Assembly: GCA_938003765.1 (NCBI GenBank)
Contig: CALKYE010000072.1
Location: forward strand, 1 to 64,000
Reading direction: 5' to 3'
From: an uncultured Planctomycetia bacterium
GTDB taxonomy: Bacteria; Planctomycetota; UBA1135; GCA-002686595
Length of the DNA: 64,000 nt
Shown here: positions 1 through 8,910 of the stretch, one piece after another
Layout: each line of letters opens with the position of its first letter
Numbering within the stretch: the first letter of the stretch is position 1
Translations under genes and position numbers: made by a program
Notes under the pieces: generated by a model
The model's database searches: none
The model's input: only the letters and a program-made list of their open reading frames with translations
Told to the model about the DNA's origin: nothing

Positions 1-187
1 CCCGGTGCTGCGCGTGGAACGCTGGGTGGAGTTCTCGGGTCCGGCGCCCACTCTCAAGCACCGCTTCTCCAAGGAAACCTCGGCCGAGCTCTGGGACCCC
101 AGCAGCGCCGGTGACTCCGATGCGCAGGTGAGCAGCGTCGCCGCTGAACTCCGGCAGCGCTCATCGATCGTGCTCCGCGCGGAGTGA
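1..187 (+). CDS. 3' end of an unidentified protein (partial)
   Basis: The reading frame is open from the left edge (first full codon at position 2) to a TGA at 185-187, so only about 60 C-terminal residues are visible. They are polar and charged with no recognisable domain, signal or membrane segment. The frame is followed by a strong inverted repeat at 203-234 and faces the convergent epimerase gene, which fits a genuine gene end. With so little sequence no function can be given, and a chance open frame in this G+C-rich DNA cannot be excluded. Confidence 0.4.
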   Translation, partial: PVLRVERWVEFSGPAPTLKHRFSKETSAELWDPSSAGDSDAQVSSVAAELRQRSSIVLRAE

Positions 188-202
188 TCGGCGCGCGCGG
201 CG

Positions 203-234
203 GAGCGCTGGCCGAAGTTCAGGAGCCAGCGCTC
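203..234 (+). terminator. Inverted repeat between convergent genes
   Basis: GAGCGCTGGC (203-212) and GCCAGCGCTC (225-234) form a perfect 10-bp stem around a 12-base loop, 15 bases after the stop of the left partial gene. There is only a short T-containing stretch (TTCAAT) after it. Placed between convergent genes it could end transcription from both sides. This is an inference from structure. Confidence 0.45.
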
Positions 235-282
235 TTCAATCGCAACCGCGCTGCGGCGCTGGTTCAGTCGAGTGATTCTGCG

Positions 283-298
283 GCGGACCTTCGTCCGC
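283..298 (-). terminator. Short hairpin just after the epimerase stop
   Basis: GCGGAC (283-288) and GTCCGC (293-298) enclose the four bases CTTC. On the minus strand this is a 6-bp stem with a GAAG tetraloop, starting 13 bases after the stop codon of the epimerase gene. There is no T-tract, so it may act as a weak terminator or an mRNA 3' end stabiliser. Confidence 0.35.
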
Positions 299-311
299 GC
301 GCGAAGTCACG

Positions 312-1274
312 CTACTTCGACTCGTCGCGCCACCAGTCGCCCTGCGCGACCTGTGCGATGCCTTCGGCGTAGCTGCGCGGATGCCAGTCGAGCTCGAACA
401 CGGCGTTCGAGATGTCGTGTTCGTGGTGCAGGTTGAAGTACGCGCTGGCGCGGCGATCGGACGTGTTGTCGACGAACAGGCCTTTCAGGAAGATCGCGCG
501 GTCGGCCCACTTCTTCGAGATGTTGCGGCGCTTGATGCCGCCGCCCGTGGCCTTGATCGTGAGGTCGATGAACTCGTTGTAGGCGATGCCGCCGGGGCCC
601 GCGAGCTCGTAGCAGCAGTCGATGCCGCGCTCGAACTTGAAGTAGCGCAGCACCGCGTCGATCACGTCGTCGACGTGGACGGGATTGATCTTGGAGAGCC
701 CGTCGTGCGGAACCCAGAACGTCCCGCTGTTGCGCGCGCACTTGCGGAGCAGCGGCGCGGTGTGGCGGTAGTCGCCGACGCCGTACACCAAGGTCGGCCG
801 GAACGAGGCCCACTCGATGCCCGAACCGCGGATCAGCTTCTCCTGCACCCGCTTGGAGTCGCGGTAGTAGCTGTAGACCGGCGCGCCGATCACCGCCGAC
901 GACACGACCCAGATCTGGAAGTCCTTGTTCGCCTCGCGCTTGGCCGCGTCGAGCAGGTTGGTGGTGCCCTGCACGTTGACCTTCTGCATTTCCTCGTCGC
1001 CGAGGTGGTCGTGCGCGCTCGCTAGGTGCACGAGCAGGTCGACTCCGCCCAGGAAGCCCGCCAGCGAGTCGGCGCGGGTCAGATCGCCGCTGTGCACCTC
1101 GAGCACGCCCGCGACTCCCTTGGCGGCCTCGGTGATGACGCTCTCGCGGCCCGCCCGGGCGAGCGCTCGCACGCGGTGCCCCGCGCGCATCAGTCCGCGC
1201 ACCATGTACTGGCCGATGAATCCCGTGGCGCCGGTGACGGCGATCGACAGGGCTTGGTCTTTGAGCAGCGGCAC
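312..1274 (-). CDS. NAD(P)-dependent epimerase/dehydratase (extended SDR)
   Basis: A 320-residue extended short-chain dehydrogenase/reductase, probably acting on a nucleotide sugar or an isoprenoid/sterol-like substrate. The N-terminal Rossmann motif TGATGFIG is at about residues 14-21, a diagnostic acidic stretch (SGDLTR) follows, and the catalytic YxxxK appears as YRDSK. I chose a GTG start (1272-1274): a longer reading frame exists upstream, but it would overlap the end of the preceding spermidine-synthase-like gene and adds only low-complexity sequence. It lies 37 bases downstream of that gene, probably in the same transcript. The substrate cannot be told from sequence; related enzymes include UDP-glucose 4-epimerases and 3-beta-hydroxysteroid-dehydrogenase-like SDRs. 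Confidence 0.85.
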   Translation of the reverse strand: MPLLKDQALSIAVTGATGFIGQYMVRGLMRAGHRVRALARAGRESVITEAAKGVAGVLEVHSGDLTRADSLAGFLGGVDLLVHLASAHDHLGDEEMQKVNVQGTTNLLDAAKREANKDFQIWVVSSAVIGAPVYSYYRDSKRVQEKLIRGSGIEWASFRPTLVYGVGDYRHTAPLLRKCARNSGTFWVPHDGLSKINPVHVDDVIDAVLRYFKFERGIDCCYELAGPGGIAYNEFIDLTIKATGGGIKRRNISKKWADRAIFLKGLFVDNTSDRRASAYFNLHHEHDISNAVFELDWHPRSYAEGIAQVAQGDWWRDESK

Positions 1275-1311
1275 GGTGGAGGCGTGGGGGAGAGAAAGGG
1301 GCGCAGAGGTT

Positions 1312-3678
1312 CTACCTGTCGCCCGGCGGGGCTCCAAGGCCGGTGCGCCGGATCAGCGTCTGTCCGTAGGCCGCCGCGGCCGCGCTGCGACCTTGCGGAA
1401 GCGCGTCGAGGAACGCGTGCAACGCGCTCCGCGCCCAGCGCGCGTACTCGCGTGAAGCGCTCGGCAAGCGCTCGACGACCTCGGGACGGCCGGACCAGCG
1501 CAGCACGTCCACGCTGTAGCCCGCGAGGAAGCTGAGCGGCGAGCGGAATTCGAGCACCGGCCGCACGTCGCGCATCGGCGGCGTCGCGCCGATCCACTCG
1601 CGCAGCTCGCGCGCGTCGGCGACTTCGAGCGCCGCGAGCTCGTGCGCGCCGAGGATGCCGATCTCCGCCAACCGTTCCGGCAGGGGCGCGGGAAGCGGAG
1701 CGCGCGCGAGGTCCGTGTCCCACGGTTCGTTGGCGCCGATCAGCGCGAGGTCATACGCGGTCAGGTACGCGGCGACGTGCTCGAACGCGCCGCACCAGCT
1801 CGCGCACAGCACCTTCAAGTCGTCGGTCGAGAGCTCGTACAGGCTCAGCCATTGCGAAGCGATGCCCCGCGGCGCGAGACGAGCCGACATCGAGCGGAAG
1901 TACTCGAGCGTGTACAGGTCGCTCGAGCCGCGCGTCCAGATGTGCACCGGATCCGAGGTGATCAGGTCGTAGCGCCGCTCGCTGCGCGCGAGCGCGTGAC
2001 GTCCGTCGACGAAGCGCAGGCTCACGCGCGGATCGTCGACGACTCCGCCGTTCCAGCGCGCGAACAGTCGCGCCGCGTCCGCCACGCGCGGCTCGAGCTC
2101 GAACACGTCGACGGACTCGATGCGCGGCAGGTCGAGCAGCGCGCCCGAGGTGGTTCCAGCGCCAAGGCCGATGACCGCAGCGCTCTCGACCTCGCCGTGC
2201 AACAGGCCGGGGATGTAGGCGAGCAGTCGCTGGAGCCGCATGTCGACCGGCGCCGTGCTGGCCTCGACCTTGCCGTTGATGCGGATCGCGCGCACGCTCG
2301 CTCCGTCGTCCTCGCGGTTGTCCTCGACCGACACGTTCTCGGAACGGCCCGACGCGGAGTACAGCACCGTGCGACCCGGCGGCGGATCGGCGGGCGCGAC
2401 GGCCCAGGCGAGGGGCGCGAGGCACAGCACGCGCAGCCACGGACGCTGGCGCGCGTGGAGCTGCGCGATGAGCACGACGAGCGCCAGCGGCGCGAGAGCG
2501 GCGAGGAACGCGCCGCGTTGGCCGAGTTGCTCGAGCCACACGAAGCCTGCCAGCAGCGCTCCGCACAGCGCGCCGAGCGTGTTGGCGAGGTAGACGCGCC
2601 CCAGCAGCACTTCGCTCGACGCGCCGCGCGCGCGTTCGCTCGCGAAGGCGGCGCAGGCGGGAAGCGCGGCGCCGAACGCGACCGCCGGACCGAGCAGCGC
2701 GAGCGCTGCGACGATCGCGTGCGAGGCCCACAGCGCCAGCGGCGAGGCGTCGGGGACGAGGCGGTTGTCGAGACCCGCGAACAGGTCGCGCTCGTCCAAC
2801 TGCCAGCGCAGCGCGACGACTCCCAGCGACGCGGCGAGCAGCGCACCGACCGCGCAGCGTTCGAGCACGGCGAGCGCGCGCACACGCGAAGTGAGCCACT
2901 CGCGCGCCTGGAAGCTGCCGAGCGCGATGCCGCCGAGGAACACTGCGAGCACCAGAGCGAAGGCGTACACCGAGGCGCCGGTGACCGAGATCAGCACGCG
3001 CGTCATGACCACCTCGAGAGCGAGGCTGGCGGCGCCGAACGCAGCGGCGAAGACGAGTGGAAGCGCGCTGGCGCTTTCCGCCGGGCCCTCAGATCGAGTG
3101 GTCGCGGCGATGGGGGGCGCGTTCAGCCCCGCGCCCAACGCTGCGCACACCGCGGTCAATCCGGCGGCGCCCCACAGTGCGCCGTGCAGCCCGAGGACGG
3201 GCATGAAGAAGGCCACGCTCGCCAACGCGCCGACGCAGGCGCCCAGGGTGTTGGCGCCGTAGAAGCGGGCCGTGGCCTCGCCGAGTCGCTCGCGCTCGGC
3301 CAGCACCAGTCGCGCCATCACCGGTGCGGTGGCGCCCATGGCGAGGGTCGGCGCGAGCAGGAACGCGCTCGCGAGCGCGAGGCGGGGTCCGAGTCCGTCG
3401 ACCGGGCCCAGCGCCTGCGACGCCCACGGGACGGCGCTCGCCCACAGCCCGATGAACAGCTCCAGCGCGGCGTACAGTCGCCCGGGACGCAGCACGCGCG
3501 CCGCGAGGGGCGCTGCGAGCCAGGCGCCGAGCCCCAGGCCGAGCATGAACACGGCCAGCACCAGCGCGGTCGACTGCGCGTGACTTCCGAGGCGGCGCGC
3601 GAGGAGGCGCGCCCACACGGACTCGTACACCAGCGCGGCGACGCCGCTGAGGAAGAACACCAGGTCCGTGCGTCGCAT
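1312..3678 (-). CDS. Membrane protein fused to a spermidine-synthase-like domain
   Basis: A 788-residue two-part protein. Residues about 1-430 are a series of hydrophobic helices, starting with VFFLSGVAALVYESVWARLL, as in the 'fused MFS/spermidine synthase' group. The C-terminal part has the spermidine-synthase Rossmann fold: VIGLGAGTTSG near residue 500, an acidic strand end (VDVFELEP), DGRHAL, and ITSDPVH near residue 575. Classical spermidine synthases transfer aminopropyl from decarboxylated SAM. For the membrane-fused forms the reaction is not established, and the polyamine-site residues need an alignment. It is divergent from the nucleosidase-like gene at 3724 (45 bases apart), whose family also handles SAM-derived thioethers; that pairing is suggestive only. 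Confidence 0.85.
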   Translation of the reverse strand: MRRTDLVFFLSGVAALVYESVWARLLARRLGSHAQSTALVLAVFMLGLGLGAWLAAPLAARVLRPGRLYAALELFIGLWASAVPWASQALGPVDGLGPRLALASAFLLAPTLAMGATAPVMARLVLAERERLGEATARFYGANTLGACVGALASVAFFMPVLGLHGALWGAAGLTAVCAALGAGLNAPPIAATTRSEGPAESASALPLVFAAAFGAASLALEVVMTRVLISVTGASVYAFALVLAVFLGGIALGSFQAREWLTSRVRALAVLERCAVGALLAASLGVVALRWQLDERDLFAGLDNRLVPDASPLALWASHAIVAALALLGPAVAFGAALPACAAFASERARGASSEVLLGRVYLANTLGALCGALLAGFVWLEQLGQRGAFLAALAPLALVVLIAQLHARQRPWLRVLCLAPLAWAVAPADPPPGRTVLYSASGRSENVSVEDNREDDGASVRAIRINGKVEASTAPVDMRLQRLLAYIPGLLHGEVESAAVIGLGAGTTSGALLDLPRIESVDVFELEPRVADAARLFARWNGGVVDDPRVSLRFVDGRHALARSERRYDLITSDPVHIWTRGSSDLYTLEYFRSMSARLAPRGIASQWLSLYELSTDDLKVLCASWCGAFEHVAAYLTAYDLALIGANEPWDTDLARAPLPAPLPERLAEIGILGAHELAALEVADARELREWIGATPPMRDVRPVLEFRSPLSFLAGYSVDVLRWSGRPEVVERLPSASREYARWARSALHAFLDALPQGRSAAAAAYGQTLIRRTGLGAPPGDR

Positions 3679-3723
3679 CGCCTTCGCGACACAATAGCCA
3701 GGGTGCAGCGCGAGGCATCATCG

Positions 3724-4392
3724 ATGGAGCGATCCCCGGGCGCGCTAGGCGTTCTGTGCGCGCTGCGCGAGGAGTTGGGCGGACTCGCGGAACTCCCGCA
3801 CGAGCGGCGCACGCACCTGGGGCTCGAGGTGCGCGAGTTCGAGCTGCACGGTCAGCGGCTGGTCGCGGTCGTCGCCGGCGTCGGCAAGGTGAACGCGGCG
3901 CGCGGGGCCTGCGCGCTGCTCGGCGCGGGCGCGACGCGCGGGCTGCTCGTGGTCGGCGTGTGCGGGGGGCTGAAGTCGCACCTGGGGCCGGGCGCGATGG
4001 TGCACTGCACGCGCGCGGTGCAGACCGACCTGTCGCGCGTCGAGGGGCGCGAGAGCCGCGCGGATGACGAGTTGCGCAGGCTGTGGCGCGAGGTGGCGCC
4101 GGGTCCGGAGGGCTACTTCCTCACCGCGGATCGCCCGGTGCTGTCGTGGTGGCGCAAGGCCCGGCTCGCGCGCGCCTTCTCCGGCGACTGCGTGGCCGAC
4201 ATGGAGACCGCCGCCGCCGGCGCAATCGCGGCGAACGCCGGGGTTCCGTGGGCCGGGTTGCGCGCCGTGACCGACCGCGCGGACGCCCTCGGGGGCCTGT
4301 GGTTCAAGCTCCACTTCCCAAGCCAGGCGGGGCGGGCGGCCGATACGGTTCCCCTGCTCGTCGCGCGACTCGTGCGCGGCGCCGCCCCGTGA
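3724..4392 (+). CDS. Nucleosidase/phosphorylase of the MTAN-PNP superfamily
   Basis: A 222-residue protein of the purine/uridine phosphorylase superfamily, closest in pattern to 5'-methylthioadenosine/S-adenosylhomocysteine nucleosidases and to hopanoid-associated HpnG. Visible signatures are VVAGVGKVNAA (strand-glycine turn), LVVGVCGGLK, the base/ribose-site block ADMETAA, and RAVTDRAD, which carries the usual catalytic aspartate. It is a little shorter than typical MTAN (about 230). I chose the ATG at 3724; an in-frame GTG about 20 bases upstream is possible. It is divergent from the spermidine-synthase-like gene, whose reaction would release methylthioadenosine. The exact substrate is uncertain. 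Confidence 0.75.
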   Translation: MERSPGALGVLCALREELGGLAELPHERRTHLGLEVREFELHGQRLVAVVAGVGKVNAARGACALLGAGATRGLLVVGVCGGLKSHLGPGAMVHCTRAVQTDLSRVEGRESRADDELRRLWREVAPGPEGYFLTADRPVLSWWRKARLARAFSGDCVADMETAAAGAIAANAGVPWAGLRAVTDRADALGGLWFKLHFPSQAGRAADTVPLLVARLVRGAAP

Positions 4393-4407
4393 CTAACGAG
4401 CCCGTCA

Positions 4408-4437
4408 TTCACCGCCCCGGCGCGAGCGCGCTAGGCT
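4408..4437 (+). promoter_or_regulatory. Candidate sigma70-like promoter of EPS block A
   Basis: TTCACC (4408-4413), an 18-base spacer and TAGGCT (4432-4437). It lies in the 190-base space before the priming glycosyltransferase, giving a predicted leader of about 140 bases. The match is by eye; it resembles the other promoter candidates in this window. Confidence 0.4.
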
Positions 4438-4582
4438 TCACCATGCGGGGGGACAGAGCACGTGCCGGCGTCCAGGGGCGTCGACGCGGGCTCTGTGTGC
4501 TTCCCGCCGCCAGAGGTCACGGCGGCTCGATGGGGCAGCGCACCAGCTACATGTCCGGATCGCGGGGGGGGCAGGCCGCACC

Positions 4583-6067
4583 ATGACGGCGGCAGGCAAC
4601 TACGTCCGCAGGCACTTCGAGCCTTTGATGCTCTCGGTGCAGGTGCTCGTCGACCTCGCCGTGGTGTGGTTCGCGTGCTACCTCGGCTGGGCGGCGCGCG
4701 AGTGGATCGCCTACAGCGCCGGACCGACCTTCGATGATCACCGCGAGGTGTTCCTGCTGACTTCGGCGGTCACGTTGGTGTGTTTCCACACCTACGGCAT
4801 GTACAGCCCGCTGAAGAGCCTGCTCAACATCGAGGAGTTCAAGGCGGTCGCCAAGAGCACCACAGCGTCGTTCCTCGTGGTGCACGCGCTGTTCACGATC
4901 CTGCGCACGGCGACCCTGCCATCGAAGGGCATCTATCAGTTCATCCTCCCGCTGCACCGCTTCGTCGACATGCACATGGTCGACGAGCAGGGCTGGGCGT
5001 TGTTCTCTCGGCTCTCGGTGCTGCTCGCGTTCGGCTTCATCCTCGCGCTCACGACCGTCAGCCGCTTCTGCTCGTTCAAGGCCATCCAGTGGCTGCACCG
5101 CCGCGGCATCGGCAATCGAAACGTCCTGATCTACGGGACGGGCGACACCGCCAAGCGGCTGCAGAAGAAGTTCGTGCTGGTGCCCACGCTGGGGCTCAAC
5201 CTGATCGGCTTCGTCGGCTCCTCGGGCGACGAAGTCGGCCGGCGCATCGACCGCGCCGACGTGCTGGGCACGGGGGACGAGCTCGACTTCCTGATCCGCC
5301 GCTACAAGGTCAGCGAGGTCTTCGTCGCGATGCCGGAGGCGCGCGAGGAGGACCTGATGGGCATCGTCGAGCTGCTCGAGCGCGCCGGCGTCGTCTACCA
5401 CGTCGTTCCGCGCTTCTACCACCTGTACTCGCACAAGGTCCGCATCGAGACGCTCGACTCGATCCCGCTGATCACGCGCCCCGATCGCGAGCCCGGTCCG
5501 CTGCAGCGCTTCGCCAAGCGCGCGCTCGACCTGTTCGTGGCCTCGCTGGTCGTCGTCGGCGGCGCGCCGCTGTTCGTTCTCGCGGCGATCCTGATCAAGC
5601 GCGAGTCGCCCGGGCCGGTGTTCTTCCGTCAGGTGCGCGTCGGCAAGGACGGCAAGCCGTTCGAGATGATCAAGTTCCGCACGATGCACGTGCACCTCTC
5701 CGGGGACGCGCCCAAGCCGAAGTCGCACGACGACCCGCGCCTGACGCACATCGGCCGCTGGCTGCGGCGCTACAGCCTCGACGAGCTGCCCCAGGTGTTC
5801 AACGTGCTGCGCGGCGACATGTCGATCGTCGGGCCGCGACCGGAGATGCCGTTCATCGTCGAGCGCTACGGACCGATCGAGCGCGAGCGCCTGCGCGCCA
5901 AGCCCGGCCTCACCGGCCTGTGGCAGATCTCCTACGCGCGCGGCGAGGCGATCCACGAGAACATGGAGTACGACATCTACTACATCGAGCACCAGTCGTT
6001 CCTGCTCGACGTGGTGATCATCGCCCTGACCGGCTTCGCGGTGGTGAAGGGCACCGGCGCCTACTAA
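4583..6067 (+). CDS. Polyprenyl-phosphate sugar-1-phosphate transferase (EPS priming enzyme)
   Basis: A 494-residue membrane enzyme of the bacterial sugar transferase (WbaP/CpsE) family. It transfers a sugar-1-phosphate from a nucleotide sugar to undecaprenyl phosphate, the first step of lipid-linked polysaccharide synthesis. The N-terminal half has several hydrophobic helices and a Rossmann-like CoA-binding-type region (VLIYGTGDTAKRLQ). A helix near residue 320 precedes the catalytic domain with KFRTMH (K364-), LDELPQVFNVLRGDMS and GPRPEMP, ending in a KPGLTGLWQ block. Length and architecture match full-length family members. It opens the long plus-strand EPS run and is followed 13 bases later by a GT4 gene. 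The sugar is unknown. Confidence 0.93.
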   Translation: MTAAGNYVRRHFEPLMLSVQVLVDLAVVWFACYLGWAAREWIAYSAGPTFDDHREVFLLTSAVTLVCFHTYGMYSPLKSLLNIEEFKAVAKSTTASFLVVHALFTILRTATLPSKGIYQFILPLHRFVDMHMVDEQGWALFSRLSVLLAFGFILALTTVSRFCSFKAIQWLHRRGIGNRNVLIYGTGDTAKRLQKKFVLVPTLGLNLIGFVGSSGDEVGRRIDRADVLGTGDELDFLIRRYKVSEVFVAMPEAREEDLMGIVELLERAGVVYHVVPRFYHLYSHKVRIETLDSIPLITRPDREPGPLQRFAKRALDLFVASLVVVGGAPLFVLAAILIKRESPGPVFFRQVRVGKDGKPFEMIKFRTMHVHLSGDAPKPKSHDDPRLTHIGRWLRRYSLDELPQVFNVLRGDMSIVGPRPEMPFIVERYGPIERERLRAKPGLTGLWQISYARGEAIHENMEYDIYYIEHQSFLLDVVIIALTGFAVVKGTGAY

Positions 6068-6080
6068 CCTGCGCCGGCGA

Positions 6081-7214
6081 GTGCGCGTCCTGCACATCAT
6101 CGAAGCGACCATCGGAGGCGCGCGCCGTCACGTGGTCGACGTGTGCCGCGGGCTGGCGCAGCGCGGCGTCGACACGGCTCTGGTGTGCGCGGCCCTGCGG
6201 GAGCCGGCGATGCGGCGCGACATGGCTGAACTCGCGGCGCTGGGCGTGGAGGTGCGCGAGCTCCCGATGTTGCGCGCGATCCGTCCGCACGTCGACCTGG
6301 CGCACGTCTGGGAGCTGCGCCGCGTGATGCGCGAGCTGCGCCCCGACATCGTGCACACGCACTCCAGCAAGGCTGGCGTGCTCGGACGCCTCGCCTCGTG
6401 CTCGGCGGGGGTCGGAGCGCGCGTCCACACTCCGCACACCTTCGCGTTCCTGTTCGGCGCGATGTTCAGCTCGCGCTCACGCGCGCTGTTCCGAACCGTC
6501 GAGCACGCGTTCGCGCCGAGCACGGCGCGCTTCGTCGCCGTGTCGCGCGACGAGGCCGCGACCTTCGCCTGCGCCGGCTTCATCCCGGAGGAGAAGATCC
6601 GCGTCGTGCCCAACGGCGTCGAGCCCGCGCGCTTCGCGCAGGCGCAGCCGCTCGAGCGCGCCGAGCTCGGACTTCCCGAGGGAGCGCCGTGCATCGCCGT
6701 GGTCGGGCTCTTGAACGTCGCGAAGGGACAGGACCTGGCGATCCGCGCGCTGGCCGCGCCCGGGCTCGAGCGCGCGCACCTGTTGGTCGTGGGCCACGGG
6801 GAACTGCTGGCGACGTACGAGCAGACGGCGCGCGAGTGCGGCGTCGCCGAACGCGTGCGCTTCCTCGGCTGGCGCGACGACGCGCCGCGCATCCTGCGCA
6901 CGGTCGACGTGCTGCTCCTGCCCTCGCGCTGGGAGGGCATGCCGTACATCGTCCTCGAAGCGATGGCCGCCGGCGCGCCGGTGGTCGCCACGCGCGTCGA
7001 CGGCGCGCGCGGCGTGCTGGAGGAAGCCGGCTGCGGCGAGCTGTGCGAGGTGGACTCGGTCGACTCGATCGCCGACGGGTTGCGACGCATGCTCGCGCGT
7101 TCGCAAGTCGAGCGCGCAGAGCTCGGCGCGCGCGGGCAGCGAGCCGTAGCGGAGCGCTACACGGTCGCGCACATGGTGGACGGCCTGCTCGAGGTCTACC
7201 GGGAGCTCGCGTGA
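6081..7214 (+). CDS. GT4-type glycosyltransferase
   Basis: A 377-residue GT-B fold retaining glycosyltransferase. The N-terminal domain begins MRVLHIIEATIGGARRHV with the glycine-rich acceptor-side loop. The C-terminal donor domain carries the EX7E signature (E285-E293, in WEGMPYIVLE) followed by MAAGAPVVAT. A GTG start 13 bases after the priming enzyme is the only start that keeps this N-terminus. The gene overlaps the next glycosyltransferase by four bases (GTGA). It is probably cytoplasmic and adds the second or a later sugar to the lipid-linked unit; donor and acceptor cannot be read from sequence. Confidence 0.9.
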   Translation: MRVLHIIEATIGGARRHVVDVCRGLAQRGVDTALVCAALREPAMRRDMAELAALGVEVRELPMLRAIRPHVDLAHVWELRRVMRELRPDIVHTHSSKAGVLGRLASCSAGVGARVHTPHTFAFLFGAMFSSRSRALFRTVEHAFAPSTARFVAVSRDEAATFACAGFIPEEKIRVVPNGVEPARFAQAQPLERAELGLPEGAPCIAVVGLLNVAKGQDLAIRALAAPGLERAHLLVVGHGELLATYEQTARECGVAERVRFLGWRDDAPRILRTVDVLLLPSRWEGMPYIVLEAMAAGAPVVATRVDGARGVLEEAGCGELCEVDSVDSIADGLRRMLARSQVERAELGARGQRAVAERYTVAHMVDGLLEVYRELA

Positions 7215-8341
7215 GGATCCTGCACGTCATCACGACGCTCGACGTGGGCGGCGCGGAGATGCACCTGCTCGCGCAAGTGCGCGGGCAAGCGGCGCGCGGG
7301 CACGAGGTGCGCGTGGCGTACCTCAAGGGCCACGGCTCGCTCGAGAGCGACTTCCGCCAGGCCGGCGCGGCGGCGCTCGCGCGCGTGGGCAGCGGGCCGG
7401 CTCTGCTCGCGCGACTGTGGCCGCACTTGCGCTGGGCGCAGATCGTTCACACGCACCTGCTGAAGGCCGACATGGCGGGCGCGCTCGCGGCGACGCTCGC
7501 CGGGCGTCGCGCGGGGCTGATCGCCAGCAAGCACAACGACGAGCGCGTGCTCGAACGTCCGCTCGTCTCGTTCGTGCACGGGCTGATCGGCGCGCTGCCG
7601 CAGCGCACCATCTGCCTGTCCGACCACGTCGCGCGCTACATCGAGCGCTACGGTCGCGTGCGGCGCGACAAGCTCGTGCGCATCTACTACGGACTCGATC
7701 CGACCCCGTTCGAGCGCGCCGCGGCGGACGCGCAAGCGCGAGCCCGCGTGCGTGCGGAACTCGGCATCGCCTCCGACGAGGTCGTGTTCGTGTGCGTCGC
7801 TCGCTTCGCGCCGCAGAAGGCCCACGACGTGCTCCTGCGCGCCCATGCGCAACTCGTCGCCAGCGCGCCTCGCGCCAGGTTGCTGCTCGTCGGCGACGAT
7901 CCGTTCGGCGACGGACGGTTGCGCGCCGAGGCTCTCGCGCGCGAGCTGGGCCTGGGCGAGCGCGTGCTGTTCGCCGGCATCCGCCGCGACGTTCCGGCCG
8001 TCCTGGCGGCCTCGGACGTGTTCGTGATGAGCTCGCTGTGGGAGGGGCTCGGCCTGGTCTTCCTCGAAGCGATGGCCGCCGGCCTGCCGGTCGTGAGCAC
8101 TCGCGTCTCCGCGATTCCCGAAGTGGTCGAGGAACCGCTCACCGGGTTGCTCGCGCCGCCCTCGGACGCCTCCGCGCTCGCCGCCGCGCTGGCCGAGCTG
8201 GCGGCCGATCCGCGGCGGCGCGGGGAGATGGGCGCGCGCGGTCGGGAACGGGTGCGAAAACTCTTCGGCCTCGAGCGGATGATCGAGCAGACGCTGGAGC
8301 TGTACTCCTCCGTTCAGGGGCGCGCGCTCGAGGGCCGATAG
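7211..8341 (+). CDS. GT4-type glycosyltransferase
   Basis: A 376-residue GT-B glycosyltransferase. It starts VRILHVITTLDVGGAEMHL, a typical GT4 N-terminus with the GGAE loop. The donor domain shows VARFAPQKAHD, LLLVGDDPFGDG and the EX7E pair E278-E286 (WEGLGLVFLE), then AAGLPVVSTRV. The GTG start overlaps the preceding stop (GTGA), which implies translational coupling. Together with the preceding gene it probably extends the EPS repeat unit. Specificity is unknown. Confidence 0.9.
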   Translation: MRILHVITTLDVGGAEMHLLAQVRGQAARGHEVRVAYLKGHGSLESDFRQAGAAALARVGSGPALLARLWPHLRWAQIVHTHLLKADMAGALAATLAGRRAGLIASKHNDERVLERPLVSFVHGLIGALPQRTICLSDHVARYIERYGRVRRDKLVRIYYGLDPTPFERAAADAQARARVRAELGIASDEVVFVCVARFAPQKAHDVLLRAHAQLVASAPRARLLLVGDDPFGDGRLRAEALARELGLGERVLFAGIRRDVPAVLAASDVFVMSSLWEGLGLVFLEAMAAGLPVVSTRVSAIPEVVEEPLTGLLAPPSDASALAAALAELAADPRRRGEMGARGRERVRKLFGLERMIEQTLELYSSVQGRALEGR

Positions 8342-8366
8342 ACTGGCCTCCCGGACCAACGCGCGC

Positions 8367-8882
8367 GTGAGCGAACGAGATCCCCAACCCCTGAGCGCCG
8401 CCGACTCCGAGCCGGAGTTCTCACCCGGGTTGCTCGACGATCCGGCGCCGGCGCCCTCCGAGCGCTCGCAGCCGTACCGCGGGCCCGATCGGCGCACGCG
8501 ACCGACGCCGCGCTTCTCGCGCTACACGATCTTCGGCGGGCGCCGACGACGCGGCCGGCGCGACGGCGAGAACGAGAACAGCTTCGTCGACCAGTACAGC
8601 CCGCGGCTGCTCGCGGTCATGTTCTGGATCGGGCTGATGAACATCGGCGACAGCTTCTTCACCCTGCACCACATTCAGGCCGGCGCGATCGAACTCAACC
8701 CGGTGGCAGCCTGGATGCTCACCACCGGTCGCACGGGCTTCGTGCTGCTCAAGGCGAGCGTGATCACGATCCCGCTGATCGTGCTGACGCTCCACAAGAA
8801 CTTCTCGCTCGCCCGCGTCGGCATCTGGACCGCGGCGGGGGCCTACACGGTCCTGTTCGCGTACCACATCGCGCTGCTCTAG
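8367..8882 (+). CDS. DUF5658-like small membrane protein
   Basis: A 171-residue protein. The first about 70 residues are polar, proline- and arginine-rich (an RRRRGRRDG stretch) and presumably cytoplasmic. Three membrane segments follow: about 85-105 (LLAVMFWIGLMNIGDSFFTL), 122-142 and 150-170. The LMNIGDSFFT...ELNPVAAWML pattern resembles DUF5658, whose function is unknown. The start is a GTG 25 bases after the preceding glycosyltransferase. It is embedded between glycosyltransferase genes, so a role in the envelope or in EPS assembly is possible but only inferred from position. Confidence 0.7.
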   Translation: MSERDPQPLSAADSEPEFSPGLLDDPAPAPSERSQPYRGPDRRTRPTPRFSRYTIFGGRRRRGRRDGENENSFVDQYSPRLLAVMFWIGLMNIGDSFFTLHHIQAGAIELNPVAAWMLTTGRTGFVLLKASVITIPLIVLTLHKNFSLARVGIWTAAGAYTVLFAYHIALL

Positions 8883-8910
8883 CGTCCGTCGCCTACGATG
8901 GCGACGAACA

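Noticed and set aside
4547..6112. A minus-strand open frame opposite the priming glycosyltransferase.
   Set aside because: Composition is typical of an antisense frame; all conserved motifs are on the plus strand.
8310..8345. A possible promoter TTCAGG...TAGACT before the DUF5658-like gene.
   Set aside because: The spacer is about 20 bases, too long, and the gene is only 25 bases after the preceding stop, so read-through is simpler.
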